Assembly: GCA_001896885.1 (NCBI GenBank)
Contig: MKRJ01000040.1
Location: 27,353-91,352, forward strand
Length of the DNA: 64,000 nucleotides
From: Rhizobiales bacterium 65-79
GTDB taxonomy: Bacteria > Pseudomonadota > Alphaproteobacteria > Rhizobiales > Rhizobiaceae
Direction of reading: 5' to 3'
The translations under genes were made by a program, and so were the position numbers. Below, one piece after another: positions 51,194 through 58,804 of this stretch (the stretch's first letter is position 1; each line of letters opens with the position of its first letter). Under the pieces are notes generated by a model. It made no database searches. It worked only from the letters and a program-made list of their open reading frames with translations, and had not been told where the DNA came from.

Positions 51194-52117
51194 TCAGAAA
51201 TACCCTTCCCGCTTCTTCTTCTCCATCGAGCCGGATTCGTCCTTGTCGATGAGCCGCCCCTGCCGCTCCGAGGTGCGGGCCGTCAGCATCTCGCCGACGA
51301 TCGCCTCCAGGCTGTCGGCGTCGGATTCGATCGCCCCGGTCAGCGGATAGCAGCCGAGGGTGCGGAACCGGACCATGCGCTCCTCGACCTTCTCGCCGTC
51401 GCGCAGCTTCATGCGGTCGTCGTCGACCATGATGAGCATGCCGTCGCGCTCGACAACCGGCCTTCTCTTCGCGAAGTAAAGCGGAACGATCGGGATGTCC
51501 TCGCGCAGGACGTATTGCCAGATATCGAGCTCGGTCCAGTTCGACAGCGGGAACACCCGGATCGATTCGCCGGCGGAAATCCGCGTATTGTAGATGCGCC
51601 ACATCTCCGGCCGCTGGTTCTTGGGGTCCCAAGCGTGGGCGGCGTTACGGAAGGAAAAAATCCGCTCCTTGGCGCGGGATTTCTCCTCGTCGCGGCGGGC
51701 GCCCCCGAAGGCCGCGTCGAAGCGGTATTTGTCGAGCGCCTGACGGAGCGCCACGGTCTTCATGACATAGGTGTGGAAATTCGAGCCGTGATCGAACGGG
51801 TTGACGCGATCGCGCACGCCCTCCTCGTTGACATGGACGATGAGGTTGAGGCCGAACTCCTCCGCGATGCGATCGCGGAAGGCGATCATCTCGCGGAACT
51901 TCCATGTGGTGTCGACATGGAGCAGCGGAAAAGGCGGCTTCGCCGGGTAGAAGGCCTTCATGGCAAGGTGCAGCAGGACCGAAGAGTCCTTGCCGATGGA
52001 ATAGAGCATCACCGGCCTGGAAAAATTCGCCGCAACCTCGCGGAAGATGTGAATGGATTCCGCCTCGAGGCGGTCCAGATGGGTCAGCGGGACCCGGCGG
52101 GCAAGATTTTGCGGCAT
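51194..52117 (-). CDS. cysD: Sulfate adenylyltransferase subunit 2
   Basis: A 307-residue PP-loop ATP pyrophosphatase (NodP/CysD) that forms adenylyl sulfate from ATP and sulfate together with the CysN half of the next protein. The PP motif [17 protein letters not shown] is near residue 40; [18 protein letters not shown] and [15 protein letters not shown] are typical of the family. It is first in the cysD-cysNC-cysQ operon. No CysB- or CysH-type gene is next to it, so the operon could serve either assimilation or polysaccharide sulfation. Confidence 0.95.
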   Translation of the reverse strand: MPQNLARRVPLTHLDRLEAESIHIFREVAANFSRPVMLYSIGKDSSVLLHLAMKAFYPAKPPFPLLHVDTTWKFREMIAFRDRIAEEFGLNLIVHVNEEGVRDRVNPFDHGSNFHTYVMKTVALRQALDKYRFDAAFGGARRDEEKSRAKERIFSFRNAAHAWDPKNQRPEMWRIYNTRISAGESIRVFPLSNWTELDIWQYVLREDIPIVPLYFAKRRPVVERDGMLIMVDDDRMKLRDGEKVEERMVRFRTLGCYPLTGAIESDADSLEAIVGEMLTARTSERQGRLIDKDESGSMEKKKREGYF

Positions 52118-52428
52118 TCGGCGTTCCAGCTTGGTCAGGCGAACTGATCCGGATTGGGGCGCAACCTCTCATTTTCCGATCCCGACGGTCAAAGGAGAGT
52201 AACGCGATCAAAACGCCCGCAACGAAAGGGGTTTTGCTTTAATCCGGCGGCTCGCGCAATCCCTTTCCCCTCACGAAGGCAGCGAGGCGTTCACAAGATT
52301 TGGCCCCCCGCCGGTCGACATGGAATGCGCGGCCCAAATAAAATCACGATAAGCGGCAACGACACGGACCGATATGGATCGCATTTCAATCTCCGCCGCC
52401 TGGCAGCTTGGCGGCCCGGCCGACAGAC
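52118..52428. other. Intergenic region upstream of cysD
   Basis: No gene is supported here. It contains AT-rich patches at about 52200-52245 and 52335-52360 that may hold the cysD promoter on the minus strand. No riboswitch-like structure was recognised. Confidence 0.4.
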
Positions 52429-52560
52429 ATGGCTGACGGAAATCACGCCGTAGTCGCAGTCACCGGGGCCGGAGGGCTCGTCGGCGCAACCGTGGTGCGG
52501 ATGCTGGGCGAATCGGGATTCGCGCGGCGCGCGAACATGATGCATCGGATGCGATCATAA
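52429..52560 (+). pseudogene. Truncated NAD-epimerase N-terminus remnant
   Basis: A 43-codon frame starting at ATG 52429 encodes a Rossmann-type start, HAVVAVTGAGGLVGATVVRMLGESGFARR, ending at TAA 52558. The GxxGxxG motif and following helix are like those of NAD-dependent sugar epimerases, but nothing of the remaining 300 residues follows. It is best read as the broken end of an epimerase gene, fitting its position among polysaccharide genes. Confidence 0.5.
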
Positions 52561-52635
52561 GGATCGCGGGACGGGACACCGTCGTGAGCCCATCCCGACA
52601 GTGTCGATCCGCCGCCGCGGCCCGACACGACTATC

Positions 52636-54438
52636 TCAGTGATTGTTTCGCGGGATGCCCTTACCCTGAGCGATGTGCTGGTACTTGGTCGCGGGCTTGA
52701 GGATCATGCCGGCGGCAAGCTCGTCCACCATGCCCCGCTGGATCTCCTGCCAGGGCGTCTGGTGGGCGGGGTAATGATACCCTCCTGCTTTCCGCAATTC
52801 CTCCCGCCGTCGCGCAAGCTCAGCATCGTCGATCAGAATGTTGGCGGTTCCCTTGTTCAGATCGATGCGGACGCGGTCGCCGTTCTTCAGGAGCGCCAGC
52901 CCGCCTCCCGTCGCGGCCTCGGGCGAAGCGTTCAGGATCGAGGGCGAACCCGACGTGCCGGACTGCCGCCCGTCGCCGATGCAGGGAAGAGCGTGGACGC
53001 CCTTCTTTATGAGGCTGGCGGGCGGCTGCATGTTCACGACTTCGGCGCCGCCGGGATAGCCGACGGGGCCGGTGCCGCGCATGAAGAGGATCGTATGCTC
53101 GTCGATGCCGAGCCCCGGATCCTCGATGCGCTTGTGGTAGTCCTCCGGGCCTTCGAAGACGACGGCCTTTCCCTCGAACGCCTCGGGATCGTCCGGGTTG
53201 GAGAGATAGCGATTGCGGAACTCCTCGGAGATCACGCTGGTCTTCATGATAGCGCTGTCAAAAAGGTTACCCTTGAGATTGATGAAGCCGGCATTCTGCT
53301 TGAGCGGATCGGCCACGGTCCGGATGACCTTAGGGTCGAGGTTCTCCGCGTTCGCGCAATTGTCGCCGATGGCCTTGCCGTTCACGGTCATGGCCTCCGG
53401 GTGCGGCAGGAGCCCGGCTTTCATCAGTTCCATGACGACCGCGGGGACACCGCCAGCGTGGCAATAGTCCTCGCCGAGATATTCACCTGCGGGCTGGAGA
53501 TTGACCAGCAACGGAATCTTATTGCCGATCGCCTGCCAGTCGTCATTGTCGAGCGGCACGCCGAGATGGCGCGCGATGGCGTTCAGATGGATCGGCGCGT
53601 TGGTCGAGCCGCCGATGGCGGAATTGACGACGATGGCGTTTTCGAAGGCCTCGCGCGTCATGATCTCGGAAGGTTTCAGATCCTCTTCCACCATGGCCAC
53701 GATGCGCCTGCCGGTGGCATAGGCCATCTGGCCGCGCTCCCGGTAGGGCGCGGGGATCGCCGCGGAGCCCGGCAATTGCATGCCGAGCGCCTCCGCCAGC
53801 GAATTCATGGTCGTGGCCGTCCCCATCGTGTTGCAATAGCCGGTCGAAGGCGCTGACGAGGCGACGGCGTCCATGAACTCGTCATAGTCGATCTCGCCGG
53901 CGGCGAGCCGCTCGCGCGATTTCCAGACGACGGTTCCCGAACCGGTGCGCTCGCCCCTGTGCCACCCGTTCAGCATCGGCCCGACAGAGAGCGCGATCGC
54001 CGGTATGTTCACCGTTGCGGCGGCCATCAGCAGGGCCGGCGTGGTCTTGTCGCATCCGATCATGAGGACCACGCCGTCGAGCGGATAGCCGTAGAGCACC
54101 TCCACCAGCGACAGGTAGGCCAGGTTGCGGTCGAGCGCGGCGGTCGGCCGCTTGCCCGTTTCCTGGATCGGATGACAGGGAAACTCGAATGTGATGCCGC
54201 CGGCCGCCGCGATGCCCTCGCGAACGCGCTTGGCGAGTTCAAGATGATGCCGGTTGCACGGCGAAAGGTCCGAGCCCGTCTGCGCGATGCCGATGATCGG
54301 CTTGCCGGACTGGAGCTCCTCGCGGGTGAGGCCGTAGTTCAGGTAGCGCTCGACATAGAGCGCGGTCATGCCAGGATCGTCGGGGTTGTCGAACCATTCC
54401 TGCGAGCGCAACCGCCGCCGCGCTTTTCCATTCTTCAT
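52636..54438 (-). CDS. IlvD/Edd-family sugar-acid dehydratase
   Basis: A 600-residue Fe-S dehydratase. Cys61 (SPCNRHH), Cys129 (IGCDKTTPA) and Cys202 ([10 protein letters not shown]) are placed as the [2Fe-2S] ligands, and the C-terminal [23 protein letters not shown] is typical. It is closer to pentonate dehydratases (L-arabinonate or D-xylonate type) than to dihydroxyacid dehydratase for branched-chain amino acids. The expected reaction is loss of water from a sugar acid to give a 2-keto-3-deoxy acid; the substrate is inferred. The start at 54438 follows GAGG at usable spacing. No companion aldonate genes lie beside it. Confidence 0.85.
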   Translation of the reverse strand: MKNGKARRRLRSQEWFDNPDDPGMTALYVERYLNYGLTREELQSGKPIIGIAQTGSDLSPCNRHHLELAKRVREGIAAAGGITFEFPCHPIQETGKRPTAALDRNLAYLSLVEVLYGYPLDGVVLMIGCDKTTPALLMAAATVNIPAIALSVGPMLNGWHRGERTGSGTVVWKSRERLAAGEIDYDEFMDAVASSAPSTGYCNTMGTATTMNSLAEALGMQLPGSAAIPAPYRERGQMAYATGRRIVAMVEEDLKPSEIMTREAFENAIVVNSAIGGSTNAPIHLNAIARHLGVPLDNDDWQAIGNKIPLLVNLQPAGEYLGEDYCHAGGVPAVVMELMKAGLLPHPEAMTVNGKAIGDNCANAENLDPKVIRTVADPLKQNAGFINLKGNLFDSAIMKTSVISEEFRNRYLSNPDDPEAFEGKAVVFEGPEDYHKRIEDPGLGIDEHTILFMRGTGPVGYPGGAEVVNMQPPASLIKKGVHALPCIGDGRQSGTSGSPSILNASPEAATGGGLALLKNGDRVRIDLNKGTANILIDDAELARRREELRKAGGYHYPAHQTPWQEIQRGMVDELAAGMILKPATKYQHIAQGKGIPRNNH

Positions 54439-54751
54439 GATCGTTGCCTCTTTACGGCTGCGGCCAAGGCTGACGACCCGCCGCGCACGTGTTGAAAACC
54501 CGGGCAGAGCCGGACGGCCGCCCGGATATCGGAGCCGCCCGTTGCCGCCAGGCAATGATTAGCCTTGAGTCCCCTCCAGTGCAAATGATTGAAGGACGCA
54601 GCGCGACGGCCCGACGACGCGCAGGCCGGCCGCCGAAAGCGGGCAGCCCGGATGCCACGTAATCCACCGGAGGCCGCGCCGCCTTGTTTTGCAACCGAAT
54701 CACAATCAAATAGCGAGAAGATAGCGCTGGGGAGTGCTGGAGGGATCGGCC
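54439..54751. other. Divergent spacer, IlvD-type gene and galE
   Basis: No gene is supported in these 313 bases. A less GC-rich stretch at about 54683-54720 (TTGTTTTGCAACC onward) is the probable galE promoter area. I saw no palindromic operator. Confidence 0.4.
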
Positions 54752-55744
54752 ATGAGTGTGCTCGTGACGGGCGGTGCCGGATATATCGGCAGCCATATGG
54801 TATGGGAACTGTGTGACGCCGGCGAAGAGGTCGTGGTCGTCGACCGGCTCTCGACCGGTTTCGACTGGGCGGTGGCGCCAGAGGCAAAGCTCGTCGTCGG
54901 CGATATCGGCGACCCCGCGCTGCTCGAACAGGTCATCCGCGAGCATAGCGTCGATTCCGTCATCCATTTCGCCGGATCGATCGTGGTGCCGGAATCCGTC
55001 GCCGACCCGCTCGGCTATTACGAGAACAACACCTGCAAGAGTCGGACTCTCATCGAGACGGCCATCCGTCTCGGCGTCCGACGCTTCATTTTTTCCTCGA
55101 CCGCCGCCGTCTATGGGACGGCCGGGCTGAAGCCGGTGCGCGAGGATGCCGGCCTGTCGCCGGAATCACCCTACGGCCGGTCGAAGCTGATGACCGAATG
55201 GATGCTCGGCGACGCGGCCGCGGCCTTCCCCGATTTCCGCTACACGGCGTTGCGCTACTTCAACGTTGCCGGCGCCGATCCCAAGGGGCGCACCGGCCAG
55301 TCGACGAAAGGGGCGACGCATCTCATCAAGGTCGCCTGCGAGGCCGCGCTCGGCAAGCGGGACAGGCTGCAGGTCTTCGGCACCGACTATCCGACGCCTG
55401 ACGGCACCTGTGTACGCGACTATATCCACGTCAGCGATCTCGCGGCGGCGCATCGCCTGGCGCTCGAGCGGCTGCGCGGCGGCGGCCGCAGCCTGATCGC
55501 GAATTGCGGCTACGGACACGGCTATTCGGTGCTGGAGGTCGTCGACAGCGTGCGCCGGGTACACGGAGGAGAGTTGAACGTGGAAATGGCGGGACGACGC
55601 CCGGGCGATCCTCCTTCGATCGTCGCCAATTCGGAACTGGCGCAGCGCGAGCTCGGCTGGGCTCCCGCCCGCAACGATCTCGATCTGATCGTCAGCGATG
55701 CATTGCGCTGGGAGGACGCGCTTTCCCGGCGAAACGCGACCTGA
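54752..55744 (+). CDS. galE: UDP-glucose 4-epimerase
   Basis: A 330-residue extended SDR enzyme interconverting UDP-glucose and UDP-galactose for EPS/LPS (the rhizobial equivalent is ExoB). Seen: VTGGAGYIGSHMVWEL, FIFSSTAAVYG, the catalytic Tyr-x-x-x-Lys in SPYGRSKLMTEW, FNVAGADPKG and CVRDYIHVSDLAAAH. A GGAGGG site precedes ATG 54752; an ATG 18 bases upstream is possible. It is the last gene with the high-GC codon use of the left part of the window before the EPS block. Confidence 0.93.
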   Translation: MSVLVTGGAGYIGSHMVWELCDAGEEVVVVDRLSTGFDWAVAPEAKLVVGDIGDPALLEQVIREHSVDSVIHFAGSIVVPESVADPLGYYENNTCKSRTLIETAIRLGVRRFIFSSTAAVYGTAGLKPVREDAGLSPESPYGRSKLMTEWMLGDAAAAFPDFRYTALRYFNVAGADPKGRTGQSTKGATHLIKVACEAALGKRDRLQVFGTDYPTPDGTCVRDYIHVSDLAAAHRLALERLRGGGRSLIANCGYGHGYSVLEVVDSVRRVHGGELNVEMAGRRPGDPPSIVANSELAQRELGWAPARNDLDLIVSDALRWEDALSRRNAT

Positions 55745-55809
55745 TTCGCCGAATCTTTAAATGGATTTCGGGCAACGCCGATAGGGCTATGCGATGATTG
55801 GGTGATGCC

Positions 55810-55838
55810 CTGTAGCTGGATGGTCCAAAAAGCTACAG
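55810..55838 (+). terminator. Hairpin with T-run after galE
   Basis: CTGTAGCT (55810-55817) and AGCTACAG (55831-55838) pair perfectly around 13 bases and are followed by TTTT. This fits a terminator for galE, 66 bases after its stop. It could also be an operator, since TTGACA begins at 55841 just after it. Confidence 0.5.
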
Positions 55839-55913
55839 TTTTGACATTCCTCTCCGATACGCAAGGCAGCAAAAATTTGCTATCCTGCCGTCATCGATGA
55901 TCAAGGATCAGGA

Positions 55914-57329
55914 ATGAAATTTGGCACGAGCGGTCTGCGCGGACTTGCTACGGATCTTCTAAGTCCGCAGACGGCAGCATATACGAAAGCTTTCGCCCGA
56001 TATCTGCTTGAAATTGGTGCATTGCGCCCGGGTGGACGCATTTTCATCGGCCGAGATCTTCGCGCAAGCAGCCCGGCCATTTCGGCTCTAAGCGCAAATG
56101 TCCTTTCCGGGATGGGGCTAAACGTCGTTGATTGTGGCGCGCTGCCGACCCCCGCGCTGGCAGGCTACGCTTGGTCCCATGGGGCTGCTGCTCTGATGGT
56201 GACTGGTTCTCATATTCCGGCTGAACGCAATGGTATTAAGTTCTTCCTTCCCGACGCTGAAATCGGCAAATCCGACGAGGCGGCTATCACGGCAATGGTC
56301 GAAGCCCCCCGAGTTACGGATGAATTGCCGACCCGGAACTATGGCTTTATCGCTCATGAGGAAGCGAAGGCGCATAGATGGTACCTCGACCGTAGCAGGG
56401 GTTTGGCCACCAAGAATGCGCTTTCTGGCGTTAAAATAGGTGTTTACCAGCACAGTTCGGTCGCGCGCGACTTCCTGGTCGAGCTTCTGGAGTCCCTCGG
56501 CGCAAGCGTCATGCCCCTTGCCAGGACGCCCTATTTCATTGCCGTCGATACGGAGGCGATCCCGGCCGAAACGATCGAGATGTTTTCGTCATGGGCCGGT
56601 GAATACGGACTGGACGCCATCGTCTCGGCCGACGGCGATGCTGACCGACCGCTCATCGCTGATGAAAATGGAGTTCAATTACGGGGAGACATCATTGGCC
56701 TCGTGACGGCGTGGTGGGTGGGTGCGGACATAGTTGTCACACCGATTACCTCCAATTCGGGCATCCATTCTGGCCTAGGATTTGAAGTGGTGCGAACTCG
56801 CGTCGGTTCGCCCTTTGTGATTAGCGCCATGCGGGAGACCGCGATGGACGGCAGGAAGGTCGTCGGCTTCGAGGCGAATGGCGGCTTCATGCTCGGCTCA
56901 TCCTTTCAGCGGAACGGCACCGGTGGTTCGGCCCTGCCAACGCGCGACGCCATTCTTCCCATCCTCGCGGTGCTACAATCGGCACGCCAGTCCGGCGTAG
57001 CGTTATCGGTCCTGGCGAAGAGTTGGCCACTGCCAGTATGCGCCAGTGATAGGCTGGAACACTTCCCTGCAGAGCAGTCGCAAGCGCTGATGGAGCATCT
57101 ATCAAGCGGAAACACAGCGCTTCGTGATTTTCTTTCTCCGCTGGGCGAGGTCGTCACGCTGGATCGAACCGACGGCCTGCGTGTAACGCTATCCTCTGGA
57201 GAGATCGTACATTTGCGGCCTTCCGGCAACGCTCCGGAACTGCGCTGCTATGCCGAAGCTTCAACGCCGGCAGAGGCTCAGTCGCTGGTAGCCCGGGCGC
57301 TGGATCGGGTCCGTTCCTGGAATGGATAA
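55914..57329 (+). CDS. Phosphohexomutase (phosphomannomutase-like)
   Basis: A 471-residue alpha-D-phosphohexomutase, likely phosphomannomutase/phosphoglucomutase for EPS precursors. N-terminal KFGTSGLRGLATDL is typical. The phosphoserine loop reads VTGSHIPAERNGIKFF, a variant of the usual TASHNP loop seen in NoeK-type enzymes; Ser is kept. The metal site is SADGDADRPLI and the phosphate loop HLRPSGNAPELRCY. An AAGGATCAGGA site precedes the ATG. Codons ending in A/T are far more common than in the genes to the left, marking the start of a compositionally different block. Confidence 0.85.
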   Translation: MKFGTSGLRGLATDLLSPQTAAYTKAFARYLLEIGALRPGGRIFIGRDLRASSPAISALSANVLSGMGLNVVDCGALPTPALAGYAWSHGAAALMVTGSHIPAERNGIKFFLPDAEIGKSDEAAITAMVEAPRVTDELPTRNYGFIAHEEAKAHRWYLDRSRGLATKNALSGVKIGVYQHSSVARDFLVELLESLGASVMPLARTPYFIAVDTEAIPAETIEMFSSWAGEYGLDAIVSADGDADRPLIADENGVQLRGDIIGLVTAWWVGADIVVTPITSNSGIHSGLGFEVVRTRVGSPFVISAMRETAMDGRKVVGFEANGGFMLGSSFQRNGTGGSALPTRDAILPILAVLQSARQSGVALSVLAKSWPLPVCASDRLEHFPAEQSQALMEHLSSGNTALRDFLSPLGEVVTLDRTDGLRVTLSSGEIVHLRPSGNAPELRCYAEASTPAEAQSLVARALDRVRSWNG

Positions 57330-57432
57330 CCGGCCACTCCCCTTGCTTCGGCAACGATCGTCTCAGATATGAGCGTACGCGCTTTAAGCGTGCCGGTGAC
57401 TTTGTTCGGTCCATGTAGAATTTGTCGAAACC

Positions 57433-57609
57433 TTATCTTCCCAAAGCATTGCTCCCCGTCATGGACAGGATGCCGGCCCTAGTGCTGGTCGCGATATGGC
57501 CTTCGTGAATCTTGATCCTCATCTCGCCGTGCCGCAGTAGCATTTTGACCTGGCTCGCCTTTTCATAGAATTGCGATACCGTTGATATTAACTTTCGTTT
57601 TGTATACAT
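57433..57609 (-). CDS. Candidate small protein (58 aa), divergent to EPS genes
   Basis: A 58-codon minus-strand frame starts at ATG 57609 in an A/T-rich patch and ends at TAA 57433-57435. It reads MYTKRKLISTVSQFYEKASQ, then a segment KMLLRHGEMRIKIHEGHIATS whose pattern of alternating hydrophobic residues and IHEG turn is loosely like short DUF2292-type proteins. The ribosome site is weak (AAAGA). The family is not confirmed. The area 57330-57985 has no longer gene; it holds this frame, the divergent one below, and probable promoters between them. Confidence 0.35.
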   Translation of the reverse strand: MYTKRKLISTVSQFYEKASQVKMLLRHGEMRIKIHEGHIATSTRAGILSMTGSNALGR

Positions 57610-57639
57610 TCTTTAATTTCCGTTTGGAGTTTTCAGGTC

Positions 57640-57807
57640 ATGTTCCCGGTACGCATCCGCCTTCCTGGAGGTAAGATCAAGGTCAAAACTTACCGATATC
57701 TTCGGTCGATCGAACGGGATAAAAAAGTTCCCGTGATAAAGCTTGGTGGGATCTATATTGTTTGGTCCCCAAATAAACACCGGCTCGACCGGTCGCAGAG
57801 CGGCTAA
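57640..57807 (+). CDS. Candidate small basic protein (55 aa)
   Basis: A 55-codon frame from ATG 57640 to TAA 57805-57807, reading MFPVRIRLPGGKIKVKTYRY, then DKKVPVIKLGGIYIVWSPNK. Basic beta-strand-like segments alternate with turns. GGAG lies 11 bases upstream, longer than ideal. The start is 30 bases from the start of the divergent frame. I do not recognise a family, and chance cannot be excluded at this length. It would be the first gene before the Wza-like lipoprotein. Confidence 0.35.
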   Translation: MFPVRIRLPGGKIKVKTYRYLRSIERDKKVPVIKLGGIYIVWSPNKHRLDRSQSG

Positions 57808-57985
57808 GGGAGAAGCGTCGGACCGCGACCAGGGAATCCGAGAGCTGAGCGGGTTTTGCTTGCCCCTTGGTGTCGCAGCATATAGTTTCGAATCAATCTG
57901 GCGCTCCGGTTGTTCGGTCCGTAACGAAGGTCTTGTCGGCAAGACCGAGCCCCAAGATCAACCGTCGGAACTGAGTTGGAGTAGG

Positions 57986-58741
57986 ATGCGGATTATCGCC
58001 TCAATCGCGAATTTGTTGACGATTTCTGGTCTAGCCCTTTTTCTCGCGGCGTGCACGAGCACCTCGCAGAGCCCTCCCGATCTCCAACTTGCGTCGGCGT
58101 CAGGTGGCAGTCAGACAAAAGGTCTCCAACTCGTCCCCAATCTTCCTCCCCCTGTGGATACAAACAACGGCCAGGACGTTCCGATCGCGCCCAACGACCA
58201 GCTTGAAATCGATGTATTTCAGGTCCCTGATCTCAATCGTACGGTTCAGGTTGATAACAATGGAAGCATCTCTCTTCCATTGGTCGGTGAGGTGAAGGCG
58301 GCCGGAAAAACGGTCCTGGCCCTTCAAAACGAAATCACCCAGCGCTATGGCGCGAAATACCTGCAAAACCCGCAAGTTTCGGTTTTGATGAAGCAATCGG
58401 CGGGGCAGCAGGTGACGGTCGATGGGTCGGTGACAAAGCCGGGAATATATCCTATTGCAGGCAATTCCACGCTGCTGCAGGTGATCGCCGAAGCTGGTGG
58501 CCTCGATAAAATGGCGGACGAATCGAAGATCTATGTTTTCCGGCAGGTCGGTGCTCGCAAGCTGGTGGCGAATTATGACGTCAAGGAGATCCGTCAAGGA
58601 CATCGTCCCGATCCGCGTATCTACGGCGGGGACATTGTCGTTTCCTTCAAGTCCGGCTCTAAGGTTGCGATGCAGAACCTTGGCGATGTTCTAGGGATTC
58701 TCGGGAGAGGCGCGTATATCGGCGTCATGTCGGGGCTCTAA
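57986..58741 (+). CDS. Wza-like polysaccharide export lipoprotein
   Basis: A 251-residue outer-membrane auxiliary (OPX) protein. The lipoprotein signal MRIIASIANLLTISGLALFL ends in LAAC with Cys23. The polysaccharide-export domain starts VPIAPNDQLEIDVFQVPDLNR and is followed by an SLBB domain (QQVTVDGSVTKPGIYPIAGN). It is shorter than E. coli Wza (379 aa), as is common in alphaproteobacteria. It would form the export channel for EPS with the Wzc-like kinase encoded 63 bases downstream. The ATG at 57986 has GGAG four bases upstream; a longer frame opening at 57743 would bury the lipoprotein signal. Confidence 0.88.
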   Translation: MRIIASIANLLTISGLALFLAACTSTSQSPPDLQLASASGGSQTKGLQLVPNLPPPVDTNNGQDVPIAPNDQLEIDVFQVPDLNRTVQVDNNGSISLPLVGEVKAAGKTVLALQNEITQRYGAKYLQNPQVSVLMKQSAGQQVTVDGSVTKPGIYPIAGNSTLLQVIAEAGGLDKMADESKIYVFRQVGARKLVANYDVKEIRQGHRPDPRIYGGDIVVSFKSGSKVAMQNLGDVLGILGRGAYIGVMSGL

Positions 58742-58804
58742 AGGAATGCCAGCTAAAAAACCGGTCCGGATAGAAAGAGCGCACCAGCTGAGAGCATGTG
58801 AGCT

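Noticed and set aside
55841..55869. A possible sigma-70 promoter with TTGACA at 55841
   Set aside because: No acceptable -10 hexamer lies 16-18 bases downstream, so I did not list it as a promoter.
57613..57942. A 109-codon minus-strand frame before the Wza-like gene
   Set aside because: Translation looks unstructured and it conflicts with two better small frames; there is no ribosome site.
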